Shown piece by piece: positions 25,205 to 31,667 of a stretch of DNA of 31,667 nt. The DNA is taken from the NCBI GenBank assembly GCA_016714495.1, contig JADKDU010000026.1, forward strand, positions 1 to 31,667, read 5' to 3'. Source of the DNA: Hyphomonadaceae bacterium (GTDB lineage: Bacteria; Pseudomonadota; Alphaproteobacteria; Caulobacterales; Hyphomonadaceae). The first letter of the stretch is position 1. Every line of letters begins with the position of its first letter. The position numbers were made by a program, and so were the translations under genes. The notes below the pieces were generated by a model. That model ran no database searches. It had not been told where the DNA came from and saw only the letters and a program-made list of their open reading frames with translations.

Positions 25205-25699
25205 ATGGCGGAGATATCGATAGAGATCGATCTAGCAGCGCCGCCAGAACGCGTGTGGTCGGTCCTGACGGATTTTGCGAGCTATCCGGAGTGGAATCCC
25301 TACCAGAGCATCGAAGGGAAGGCCGAACCGCTGGCGATCGTGAGGGTATCCTCGCGTCGCCTTGACGGTAGCGCCTTTCCAACCGCGCGTGCCGGAGTCT
25401 GGAAGTTCGAGCCAAATGTCAGACTGGAGTTACTCAGCGGCATCCCGTTATGGTTCACCTCCACCCGCTTCTTCCATCTGTCGACTTTGCCTGGGGGTAC
25501 GCTGCTCAGGCATGGCGCCCGCTTTTCTGGGATCTGGGCTGGTTGGCAGTTTTCGCACGGCCATAAAATAGAGAGACTGAAGCCGATCTACGAAGCCTTT
25601 CAGCAGGCGCTTATACAGAGGCTGGCAGGCCGCAAGGCGCCTCAACCATTTTCAAGAAACAGACACGCGCGACGCGCCCAGAAAGCCAAACGCGGGTAG
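25205..25699 (+). CDS. SRPBCC (START/polyketide-cyclase-like) family protein
   Basis: A 164-aa protein that begins with the typical SRPBCC pattern: E-I-D-L-A-A-P-P-E-R-V-W-S-V-L-T-D-F-A-S-Y-P-E-W-N-P-Y (residues about 7-33). It continues with strand pairs and a C-terminal helix (about 128-147) before a basic tail (NRHARRAQKAKRG). The fold is a helix-grip cavity that binds small hydrophobic ligands; many members have no known ligand. It follows the Fur-like gene by 9 bases and ends the metal operon, but no metal-specific role can be inferred. Confidence 0.75.
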   Translation: MAEISIEIDLAAPPERVWSVLTDFASYPEWNPYQSIEGKAEPLAIVRVSSRRLDGSAFPTARAGVWKFEPNVRLELLSGIPLWFTSTRFFHLSTLPGGTLLRHGARFSGIWAGWQFSHGHKIERLKPIYEAFQQALIQRLAGRKAPQPFSRNRHARRAQKAKRG

Positions 25700-25739
25700 G
25701 TGTCGAGACAAACTGACGCCCGCCCGCGCCTCCGGAACC

Positions 25740-26441
25740 TCAATCGTCGGCAAACTCTTCGTCACCGACAGGGTCAGCGGCATCGGATTCCTGGTAGCGC
25801 GAGTTGCTCATCTTCCGGTCGACGGGCCACATGGTCATCAGACCGGACGGGTAGGGGTTGAGCATCCCCTTGAGATCGGCAGGGTTTGTAGGTGTTTCGC
25901 CCAGCCAGGCGGCGTATTGTGCATCGTGCAGGATCACCGGCATCCGGTCGTGAATCAGGCCGACCATCGTGTTGGCGGGGCAGGTGATGACGCAGAAGGT
26001 TCGGCGCCACGTGTCGGCCGCCGGGTCCTTCCAGTTCTCCCACAGGCCGGCGACCGCGAATGGTTTGTGGTCCCGGCGCGCTAGCGCGTGAGGTTGCTTA
26101 TGGCCGGGCTTGTCGCCTTTCCACTCGTAGAACGCATCGACTGGGACCAGGCATCGGCGATCCTTGAAAGCGGCGCGGAAGCTGGGGAGCGTGTCGACAG
26201 TTTCCGCTTTCGCATTGATCCGCTTGTAGGCCGATTTCGAGTCCTTCTCCCATGAGGGAAGCAGTCCCCATTCCAGCATGTCGAGCCGACGCTCCCGCAT
26301 CTCGGGATTGAATCGGATGACCATGAAACGCTGGGATGGCGAACCGTTGTAGCGCGGCTCGGCGTTGGGGAGGGGCGGGGCGCACCCGAAATGCGCGGCC
26401 ATTTCTTCCGGTGTCGAAACTTGAAGGATGCGTCCGCACAT
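25740..26441 (-). CDS. SRAP domain protein (YedK/HMCES family), abasic-site DNA crosslinker
   Basis: An intact 233-aa SOS response-associated peptidase family protein. The first residues M-C-G-R carry the catalytic Cys2, which after Met removal forms a thiazolidine link to abasic sites in single-stranded DNA. Other active-site residues are Asn76 (K-R-I-N-A-K-A-E), Glu106 (D-A-F-Y-E-W) and His164 (I-H-D-R-M-P-V-I-L), matching Cys2/Asn75/Glu105/His160 of E. coli YedK. It protects replication forks from abasic sites. The gene converges on the SRPBCC gene. No LexA box was seen upstream, despite the family's name. Confidence 0.93.
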   Translation of the reverse strand: MCGRILQVSTPEEMAAHFGCAPPLPNAEPRYNGSPSQRFMVIRFNPEMRERRLDMLEWGLLPSWEKDSKSAYKRINAKAETVDTLPSFRAAFKDRRCLVPVDAFYEWKGDKPGHKQPHALARRDHKPFAVAGLWENWKDPAADTWRRTFCVITCPANTMVGLIHDRMPVILHDAQYAAWLGETPTNPADLKGMLNPYPSGLMTMWPVDRKMSNSRYQESDAADPVGDEEFADD

Positions 26442-26543
26442 GTGGATTGCCCTTTCGAACTCCTTCTACGTCACGGCCATGGAACGCGCGAGACCGCGAA
26501 GTCAGTCGCCTCCGGATCGCTCCGGGAGCGACCAGATCAGCGT

Positions 26544-26990
26544 TTAGTCTTCGGCATCGGCATCGACCGCAGCATCGATGGCTTCCATGACGATGAAAGA
26601 CTCGAACAGGGAGAGCGCGTAATCGGTGTCGATGGGCAGCATGTCCGGCGTGAGGACTCTGTCGACATAGGCTTCCGCGTCCCAGGTCCGTCTGGCGTCC
26701 CGCGGGTTGCGGGCCTCCATTCGGCCCAGCGCCCGCGCGAAGGCCTCGTTGGCGGTCGACACAGCTTCCTTTCGGAGGAAACCGGTGAGCGGCAGCTCGG
26801 TGATCGTCTTGGGCAGCTCTTGGCGCTGAGCCGCCTCGTGCTCCTCGAACTTCCGCGCCAGAAGGCTCCAGCTGTCGAACCCCTCGCGCTTGGCGATGTG
26901 ATTCAAAGCTTCGGCGAGAAGAATGCCGTCCTCCTTGGCCTTACGCTTGGCTTGAGATTTCAGTTTTGGGATCGATGCAGACAGTTTCAT
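26544..26990 (-). CDS. Hypothetical plasmid-type protein, 148 aa
   Basis: The N-terminal 50 residues (KLSASIPKLKSQAKRKAKED, then L-L-A-E-A-L-N-H-I-A-K-R-E-G-F-D-S-W-S-L-L) match a short helical module seen at the start of many plasmid and ICE proteins of unknown role. The rest is acidic and helical, ending A-V-D-A-D-A-E-D. It has no signal or membrane segment. It lies about 100 bases upstream of the SRAP gene on the same strand, so the two may be co-transcribed. I infer no function beyond its mobile-element habitat. Confidence 0.65.
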   Translation of the reverse strand: MKLSASIPKLKSQAKRKAKEDGILLAEALNHIAKREGFDSWSLLARKFEEHEAAQRQELPKTITELPLTGFLRKEAVSTANEAFARALGRMEARNPRDARRTWDAEAYVDRVLTPDMLPIDTDYALSLFESFIVMEAIDAAVDADAED

Positions 26991-27170
26991 TGTGAACTTT
27001 CCATTCGAGCATGATTTTCACAGTCCCTCCTTTTGCGAATGTTCGGATGGTGAGTTCGCTGTCGTTGAGCCCTGCACGTTAAGTGCTTTCCCGTTGGAGG
27101 GGGGAAGCGTGGGTACGCATGCGAGAAAGTTCTCAGATTTCGCGAGAGCAGGCAAGACAGGTCTGGCGAC

Positions 27171-27253
27171 CCCGCTTCGCGGGCCGGGCTTTAGGCTTCG
27201 CCCCGAGCCAAGTGGTCTCGGCCCTTCGGGTTACAATCCCTGTCGCAAGCGAC
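27171..27253. repeat. Cluster of four short GC-rich hairpins
   Basis: CCCGC-TTC-GCGGG (27171-27183), GGGC...GCCC around 27186-27203, CCGAG...CTCGG (27203-27221) and GTCGC-AA-GCGAC (27242-27253) follow one another closely. They lie between the stop of the GIY-YIG-like gene and the start of the 148-aa gene, in a 274-base gap without other features. They could form a folded leader or transcript end for those minus-strand genes. Confidence 0.45.
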
Positions 27254-27264
27254 GGGCTTCCGCC

Positions 27265-28269
27265 TCACTCGCTCACCGCATTCAGCACTTTATTCAGTAG
27301 GGTGAGAGGGTGGTGATCCGTGAAGAGAAGCGCCGGTGTCTGCTCGAGGACTATGTCGGTCCATGTGTATCCCTTTGAGCGCATTCCGCCGGTGATGTTC
27401 GGATAGTTCGCAAACAGGGTTTCGTTATAAGACGGTTGCAAGCTCCGTATGAGCAGCGCTTCCAGTTCGCGCGTGAGCGCCGCATCACGATGCGAAACGA
27501 ACTGCTGAGTCACGAAAGTAACGACGGCGTCGTCATCATCCAGGCGATGTCGGATGGGCGCGTAGCCCGGGCGATCCAAATGGCCCGTATGTGGGAACTC
27601 GCATGCCTCCGTCAGCCCGACGATATCGAGCAACATCAGGGAGATCTCAAATGGCGCGCGCGCTTCTGCTGAGGCGCCGATCGGTCCTTCCCGTGTGAGG
27701 ATGCTTTGCATCTTTTCATGGCCGGTCAGTCGCTTCCAGACTTTCTGAGAGAAGGCTTGGCCGATGTAGTGGACACGAAAATCCAAGAAGCCGTATGCGT
27801 CCCCGACGACATCTGCGGTCAGCCGGTTGACCATTACTTCGTAGAGAAATTTCTGCGGCGTCCACCAGACAAGGAATGTCCCGTCTGCCTTTTTGACGCG
27901 AAGTCCGCCCACGTCCCGATAAGGTTGCGCTGTGTCCGGGTTCGCCTTGTAGAACTGAACTTCAACTTCAACCTCTTCGCCCGGCCCGCACAATCCGATC
28001 TCGGTCAGCCCAACACGGCATTGGACGGGAGTATGAAGTCCGTCCGCGATCTCGAATCTTAGCTCTCCGTCCTCCGCGACGACGTTGTCGAAATAGGTGA
28101 GCCGACGCTGGACGATCAGATAGACCGTGCAATTGTCGATCCGTTCGCGAACGACTTCCTCCTGCTTGAGGAACTCGAACTCGTACGCAGAGACAATCGG
28201 ATACCGAAGGGCGGCATGAATCTGCGCACCTTTTACGCCGTACCAGTTCTCGTCGTCATTTTCTGCCAT
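27265..28269 (-). CDS. Hypothetical protein with a divergent GIY-YIG-like signature
   Basis: An intact 334-aa protein. The first 150 residues are strand-rich (Y-L-I-V-Q-R-R-L-T-Y-F, V-G-L-T-E-I-G-L-C-G-P-G-E-E-V). The second half has V-H-Y-I-G-Q-A-F-S-Q-K-V-W-K-R-L-T-G-H-E-K-M-Q-S-I-L (YIG 168-170, Arg180, His184) and later E-L-E-A-L-L-I-R-S-L-Q-P-S-Y-N-E (Glu270, Asn282). Y-I-G ... R-L ... H ... E ... P-x-Y-N is the order of catalytic elements in GIY-YIG nucleases, though the first G-I-Y strand is changed (F-R-V-H). I therefore propose a divergent nuclease-like domain; the family is otherwise not recognised to me. It is divergent from ssb. Confidence 0.6.
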   Translation of the reverse strand: MAENDDENWYGVKGAQIHAALRYPIVSAYEFEFLKQEEVVRERIDNCTVYLIVQRRLTYFDNVVAEDGELRFEIADGLHTPVQCRVGLTEIGLCGPGEEVEVEVQFYKANPDTAQPYRDVGGLRVKKADGTFLVWWTPQKFLYEVMVNRLTADVVGDAYGFLDFRVHYIGQAFSQKVWKRLTGHEKMQSILTREGPIGASAEARAPFEISLMLLDIVGLTEACEFPHTGHLDRPGYAPIRHRLDDDDAVVTFVTQQFVSHRDAALTRELEALLIRSLQPSYNETLFANYPNITGGMRSKGYTWTDIVLEQTPALLFTDHHPLTLLNKVLNAVSE

Positions 28270-28580
28270 CCGCTATCGTAAGCGACGCCCTCCGGCTCGG
28301 CAAATCCGTTTCCACATGTCTGCCTCCTGAAACGGTGAAGGCGCCGGCATCTCCCAATGCATCTCGCGGGTGGCGTCGCCGGCGCTACGTCTGCTTGTGA
28401 CGCCCATCACGCGTCCGGCGCATGCCCGCTCAAGGGGCCGAGGCTTCGCGCGTGCCGCGCTGCAGGCCGCACCAACCCCTTGCGCGGTCACCGCTGCGCT
28501 TGCTTTCCGGCCGCTTCCGAGGGGCGTCGCAGACGCGACCCCGGCGGGGCAGATCCCGCGGGATCACAAGGAAGAGCATC
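28270..28580. promoter_or_regulatory. GC-rich leader of ssb with a perfect 14-bp palindrome
   Basis: A 311-base divergent spacer between the GIY-YIG-like gene and ssb. It is strongly GC-rich with stems such as GTCGC-AGAC-GCGAC, and ends with a perfect palindrome GATCCCGCGGGATC (28552-28565) just before the AAGGAAGAG ribosome site of ssb. The palindrome is the best operator candidate for ssb or for the operon it heads. Open frames crossing this stretch have Arg/Pro/Cys-heavy translations and are not supported. Confidence 0.45.
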
Positions 28581-28987
28581 ATGGACCGCGCATCATTCGA
28601 ACTCGTAGGCAATGTCGGCAAGCTTGAGATCAAGCCGATCAAGGACGGAAAGAAACTCGCCATCCTCTCGCTGGCCACGTCCGAGAAGTGGAAGACCGAG
28701 GGCGGCGACTGGACCGAGAAAACCTACTGGCATCGCGTGGTGGTCTTCGCTCCCAACAAGGTCGCTCTGATTGAGAAGGCCGTCCAGATGGGCACCCGTC
28801 TCCGGCTGGTTGGCCAGATCCGCCCCAGCTCGTGGGAAGATGAGCGCGGCCAGAAGCGCTACTCGATCGAGTTCGTCGTGACCGGCTTTGGCGATGTCGA
28901 AATCCTCCGCGCGGTAAGCCGAAGGCTGACGCCCAAGCCGCTGAGCCCCCGGCCAAGACCGAAAAGTCTCGCAAACGCGCCGCTTGA
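28581..28987 (+). CDS. ssb: Single-stranded DNA-binding protein, tail frameshifted
   Basis: OB-fold SSB: M-D-R-A-S-F-E-L-V-G-N-V-G-K-L-E-I, then L-A-I-L-S-L-A-T-S-E-K-W, Y-W-H-R-V-V-V-F-A-P-N-K, V-G-Q-I-R-P-S-S-W and an end strand Y-S-I-E-F-V-V-T. This is the plasmid/ICE type, about 135 aa. It protects single-stranded DNA during transfer and replication. One base is missing near 28912, so the written frame runs on. The other frame gives a basic/acidic tail K-P-K-A-D-A-Q-A-A-E-P-P-A-K-T-E-K-S-R-K-R-A-A, ending 28987. That tail lacks the D-D-x-P-F tip of chromosomal SSB. Start 28581 follows AAGGAAGAG. It leads a plus-strand operon with the DUF6876-like and ardC genes. Confidence 0.85.
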
Positions 28988-29055
28988 TGCGCCGGACCGG
29001 CCGCCGACGCGGCCGGTCCTCGACCTCTCAATCATTCCATTCGCAGGAGACACAC

Positions 29056-29430
29056 ATGTCATCCGCCACATCGACTGCGCTCAAAGCGCAGGATCTCGCT
29101 CAATTCACCGGCAGCCAGACCTTCTATCGCCATCCTCTGTCAGGGGGATGCGTCTATTCGGAAGGCGCTCAGTACCTTGCCGAAGCCGGATCGGCCTACT
29201 GGTTGCTCGACGCAATCCTGTGTCCTCAACCGCATCATCCCACGCTCCGCGCCGCAGAGTTCCAGGTCTGGACCCTGACAGTCGCCGAGGATCGGTCAGC
29301 AACACTGATCTGCACGGATGGCGACGACGAGCGGCTCTACGTCCACCCGGTTCCGTGGACGGACTTTCCGCTGAAATCCGTGACGCTGTGGTTCGCAAAC
29401 CGGACGCTCTACCTGCCGAGTGAGCACTAG
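29056..29430 (+). CDS. DUF6876-like plasmid protein
   Basis: A 124-aa protein with a good CAGGAGAC ribosome site. Its sequence (L-A-Q-F-T-G-S-Q-T-F-Y-R-H-P-L, A-E-A-G-S-A-Y-W-L-L-D-A-I, F-Q-V-W-T-L-T-V, I-C-T-D-G-D and a final D-F-P-L-K-S-V-T-L-W-F-x-N-R-T-L-Y-L-P-S-E-H) is the pattern I know from DUF6876 proteins of plasmids and integrative elements. Their function is unknown. It sits between ssb and ardC, as these genes often do on alphaproteobacterial mobile elements. The upstream in-frame extension to 28984 is rejected because it overlaps the ssb stop and lacks a ribosome site. Confidence 0.75.
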   Translation: MSSATSTALKAQDLAQFTGSQTFYRHPLSGGCVYSEGAQYLAEAGSAYWLLDAILCPQPHHPTLRAAEFQVWTLTVAEDRSATLICTDGDDERLYVHPVPWTDFPLKSVTLWFANRTLYLPSEH

Positions 29431-29502
29431 CGCCGACGGCAAAGTTACGGCCGGCGGCATCGCCGCCGGCCTCTCCCAACATTCAATGGCAAGGAGGCTG
29501 GC

Positions 29503-30404
29503 ATGATTGCCGCCGCAGAGACCGTGTCGCTCCACGACACCGTGACGAACCGCATCATCCGCGAACTGGAGCAGGGCTGTTTTCCGTGGGTCCAGCCATG
29601 GGCGTCCTCGGGCATGACGCCGCTTGGACTGCCCCTCAATGCGGCGACCGGGCGACCCTATTCCGGGGTGAATATCCTGCTCCTCTGGTTCGCCGCCATT
29701 GAACAGGGCAGGCCCTCGCAACGCTGGCTGACCTTCAAGCAGGCGCTCGCCATGGGCGGGGCCGTGCGCAAGGGCGAGAAGGGAACGATGGTTGTCTACG
29801 CCGACACGTTCGTCCCGAAGGCGGAGCAGGAGAAGGCAGCCGGCTCCGGAGGGAAGCGCGGCGCGTTGGCTTCCTCAAACGCTTCACCGTCTTCCATCGC
29901 GACCAGTGCGATGGCCTGCCGCCAGATCCGGACGCCAAACCGCTTCCGGGGCATTCCGAGGTGATCCCGCATGTCGAAGATATCATCGCTGCGACCGGCG
30001 CCGACATTCGCATAGGAGGCGAAATGGCGTTTTACGCGCCCGGGCCTGACTTCATCCAGGTCCCGCCGCAGGAGGCCTATTTCGAGCCTATCAACTGGTA
30101 CCGCACGAAGCTTCACGAACTGGGGCACTGGACAGGTCACAGCGCTCGCCTGAATCGCGATGTTTCCGGCGGACGTGGAGGCGACGCCTATGCGCGGGAA
30201 GAGTTGGTCGCCGAGCTGTGTTCGGCCTTCCTTTGCGCCGAGCTCGGCATCGCGCCGACCGTCCGCCATGCCGACTATCTCGGCGCGTGGCTTGGCATTC
30301 TGAAGGGGGACAATCGCGCAATCTTTCAGGCTGCGTCATTGGCTTCCAAAGCAGCGAACTTTGTCATGGGCCGTCCGCCGGTCGCCCGGATTGGAGCGGG
30401 CTAG
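29503..30404 (+). pseudogene. ardC: ArdC-like antirestriction zincin, one frameshift
   Basis: ArdC proteins bind single-stranded DNA and protect incoming mobile DNA from restriction. The N-terminal ArdC domain is present (TNRIIRELEQGCFPWVQPW, G-R-P-Y-S-G-V-N-I-L-L-L-W, L-T-F-K-Q-A-L-A-M-G-G-A-V-R-K-G-E-K-G-T-M-V-V-Y). One base is lost near 29864, where the other frame continues V-G-F-L-K-R-F-T-V-F-H-R-D-Q-C. The metallopeptidase motif H-E-L-G-H-W-T-G-H is at about 30109-30135, followed by E-E-L-V-A-E-L-C-S-A-F-L-C. Reconstructed length is about 300 aa, normal. The extreme end (M-G-R-P-P-V-A-R-I-G-A-G) looks altered. An AAGGAGG ribosome site precedes the start. Confidence 0.85.
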
Positions 30405-30916
30405 AGGGATGGTTCCCGTTCGGGGGAGCAGAGATCAGGACGAGCGAGAGCGGCTGTCGGTCACGCTCGGTCCCGCCGCCCAAGAGCGGCTCCTTCGGGC
30501 GCGACCCTGCGGGCGCTGCGCGCCGCCAGCCACTCGACGGCGCGTTCCGCCATGCAGCGCCGGAAGTCCGGCGCGCAGGCTCCCTGCAGCCTTCATTCTT
30601 CTGAGCTGGGCGTAGCGCCCACCCAGCCGGGTTTGAGCCGTTGTTCGGAATTCTCCTGTGGCCGCTGACAGGCCGAGACCTTTCAGGTCGCATTCGCCGA
30701 GACACTCGCCAGCGGGGAGAGTGGGTTACTCAGGTCCTGCCAGTGTGCCGGGAGCAAGGGAGCGCCTCAAGGGACGACGGGGCCCCACCATTTCTTGGCG
30801 GAAGAGCCAAGAAAATCAGGACCCCCATCGCCGCTCCGCGGTCGCGCGTGCGCGCGATCCCTTGACCCACCGCGCTCCCGTCCGCCGATATCGTCCTTCA
30901 AACACAGGAGACGACG
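30405..30916. other. Non-coding GC-rich gap with hairpins, no gene seen
   Basis: About 510 bases between ardC and a small gene. Clear dyads are TGGGCG-TAG-CGCCCA (30607-30621) and TTTCTTGGC-GGAAGA-GCCAAGAAA (30791-30814, 9-bp arms). The stretch 30470-30560 is extremely GC-rich with several short stems. Translations are Arg/Pro-rich in all frames, and I support no gene here. The second dyad lies about 100 bases before the start at 30917 and could be its operator or attenuator. Confidence 0.5.
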
Positions 30917-31113
30917 ATGTTCACGAAGAACCAGCGCGCGCGGGTACATTGAGGAACTGCGGGCCAAACTGCGGATGCCTGGACGCTGAGGAGGCAGAGG
31001 CGATCCGGCCGAGCTTGAGGCGATCCTCTCCAATCCTGACAGCATCGCGGATGACGAGAGACTGGCATCCTGAGGCCGCCCGGCAGGAGCAGCTGCTGCG
31101 GCTGTTTCGCTGA
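30917..31113 (+). pseudogene. Small acidic helical plasmid protein, multiple frameshifts
   Basis: ATG at 30917 follows CAGGAG and begins M-F-T-K-N-Q-R-A-R, but stops after 11 codons. Moving between frames restores one continuous helical protein: Y-I-E-E-L-R-A-K-L, then D-A-E-E-A-E-A-I-R, then E-L-E-A-I-L-S-N-P-D-S-I-A-D-D-E-R-L-A, and finally A-A-R-Q-E-Q-L-L-R-L-F-R, ending at 31113. At least four single-base changes in 200 bases are needed. The reassembled product is about 65 aa. I know no function; its position after ardC suggests a mobile-element gene. Confidence 0.5.
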
Positions 31114-31368
31114 TCGGCCCTCACTGCGACACAGTGCGCGGCTCGGAATTCTTCGCGGCCCAATCGGATATCGGTGAAGTGAAGTGAGGTGAGGGTGGCG
31201 TGGAGTGCAAGATAAAGCACGTACCGTGCTGCAGAGGCCGATGGGCCCTGTCTGCAGATAGGATTTTCCACGGTGGATTTGACTCCGTGTACCGTGGATG
31301 TGCCGCATTTTCGCGAGCGTGGTGCAAGGGTAGAAAGTCGTGTTGAGGTAGCCATTCTTGACGCATGG
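31114..31368. repeat. Palindrome- and repeat-rich non-coding stretch
   Basis: Within 130 bases there are four tandem pentamers GTGAA-GTGAA-GTGAG-GTGAG (31174-31193), a dyad GCACG-TAC-CGTGC (31217-31229), CTGCAGA...TCTGCAG (31229-31235 with 31251-31257) and CCACGGT...ACCGTGG (31268-31274 with 31291-31297). No gene is visible here. The density of dyads upstream of the rightward frame at 31369 suggests a control region, transfer origin or replication site. Confidence 0.5.
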
Positions 31369-31667
31369 ATGGCGAGACAGAGGACATCATCTTTGAGCCA
31401 AGGGTCAAGCGCGCAGGCCGGGGATAGCGGTGCGTCGCTTCTAAAGCTGCGCACGGCGATCCCGTATCGCGGGTCGTATTGGCTCGGGCCGAGCATCATC
31501 ATCGATCGGCAACACGCCCGTCACGCAAAGGGGACGCGGCTCATCTTCGTCGCGGCGCCACGGCAAGTCCGCGTCCGGTTGCTTGGCGGGTCAGCGGCGT
31601 CGTTGGGAAAGCGCGGTTTGTCTCCCACAGCGGTGCCAGGGAGCGCCGCTTCGCGTGCATGTCGCTT
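31369..31667 (+). CDS. Partial ORF running off the right edge
   Basis: Open from ATG 31369 to the window end with no stop in about 99 codons. The middle reads L-L-K-L-R-T-A-I-P-Y-R-G-S-Y-W-L-G-P-S-I-I-I-D-R, then G-T-R-L-I-F-V-A-A-P-R-Q-V-R-V-R-L-L-G-G-S, which has a protein-like alternation of strands. The first 20 residues are Ser/Gln-rich and poor; another frame of the same bases gives M-D-G-E-T-E-D-I-I-F-E-P-R-V-K-R-A-G-R-G, so the true start may lie there with a frameshift near 31425. Family not recognised. Confidence 0.35.
   Translation, partial: MARQRTSSLSQGSSAQAGDSGASLLKLRTAIPYRGSYWLGPSIIIDRQHARHAKGTRLIFVAAPRQVRVRLLGGSAASLGKRGLSPTAVPGSAASRACR

Noticed and set aside
31174..31193. Pentamer repeat as a possible CRISPR or minisatellite
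   Set aside because: Only four 5-base units with no spacers; too short for a CRISPR array. No CRISPR array was seen in the window.

Overview
The window looks like an accessory region (plasmid, integrative element or genomic island) from an alphaproteobacterium. The reasons are high-GC coding with strong codon bias, a canonical alphaproteobacterial LexA box (GAAC-N7-GAAC, 2048-2062) in front of a umuDC pair, and a plasmid/ICE-type backbone (ParB-like protein, SSB, DUF6876-like protein, ArdC-like antirestriction protein). The genus cannot be fixed from sequence alone.

Layout. (1) 1-2130, minus strand: the remains of a CBS-domain protein, then umuC and umuD, all broken by frameshifts. (2) 2140-4010, plus: an AbiE type IV toxin-antitoxin pair with a dyad operator candidate. 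(3) 4026-6908: a small minus-strand protein, a membrane-anchored SNase-like nuclease, a tandem pair of paralogous Tat-signal proteins, and an unrecognised minus-strand gene. (4) 7374-9213: an SbcD/Mre11-like phosphoesterase and the first ~239 codons of an SbcC/Rad50-like ATPase, cut by a complete IS3-family element (9214-10682). (5) 10683-12515, minus: a tightly packed three-gene operon of unrecognised proteins, one with a HEPN-like R-x5-H motif and one nuclease-like, its last gene also cut by the IS. (6) 12871-14772: a ParB-like protein, then a 12-bp-arm hairpin. (7) 14857-25699: a heavy-metal island with a MerR/CadR-type regulator, divergent MerR-type promoter, CDF transporter, membrane protein, Cys/His-rich secreted protein, CzcCBA-type RND efflux system, P1B-4-type ATPase, Fur-family regulator and SRPBCC protein. 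(8) 25740-28269, minus: SRAP (YedK/HMCES) protein, a small unknown, and a protein with a divergent GIY-YIG-like signature. (9) 28581-31667, plus: ssb, DUF6876-like gene, ardC, a small broken gene, a palindrome-rich non-coding stretch and a partial ORF at the edge.

How it fits together. The metal genes form one export system. A MerR-type sensor drives the CDF pump, while CzcCBA (periplasm to outside), the P1B ATPase (cytoplasm to periplasm) and a small periplasmic Cys/His protein lie in one long operon that also encodes its own Fur-family protein. The rest is typical of a mobile element: SOS/mutagenesis and DNA-damage functions (umuDC, SRAP, SbcCD-like), stability/defence (AbiE, HEPN-like operon) and establishment functions (ssb, ardC).

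Caution on quality. At least twenty frameshifts break otherwise well-conserved reading frames. They concentrate in 1-3.9 kb, 11.5-20.1 kb and 28.9-31.1 kb, while 4.0-11.3 kb and 20.1-28.9 kb are intact. In many genes the net change is one missing base. Residual long-read indel errors are at least as likely as real pseudogenes. Genes with broken frames are marked pseudogene when a core domain is split, and CDS when only the tail is affected.
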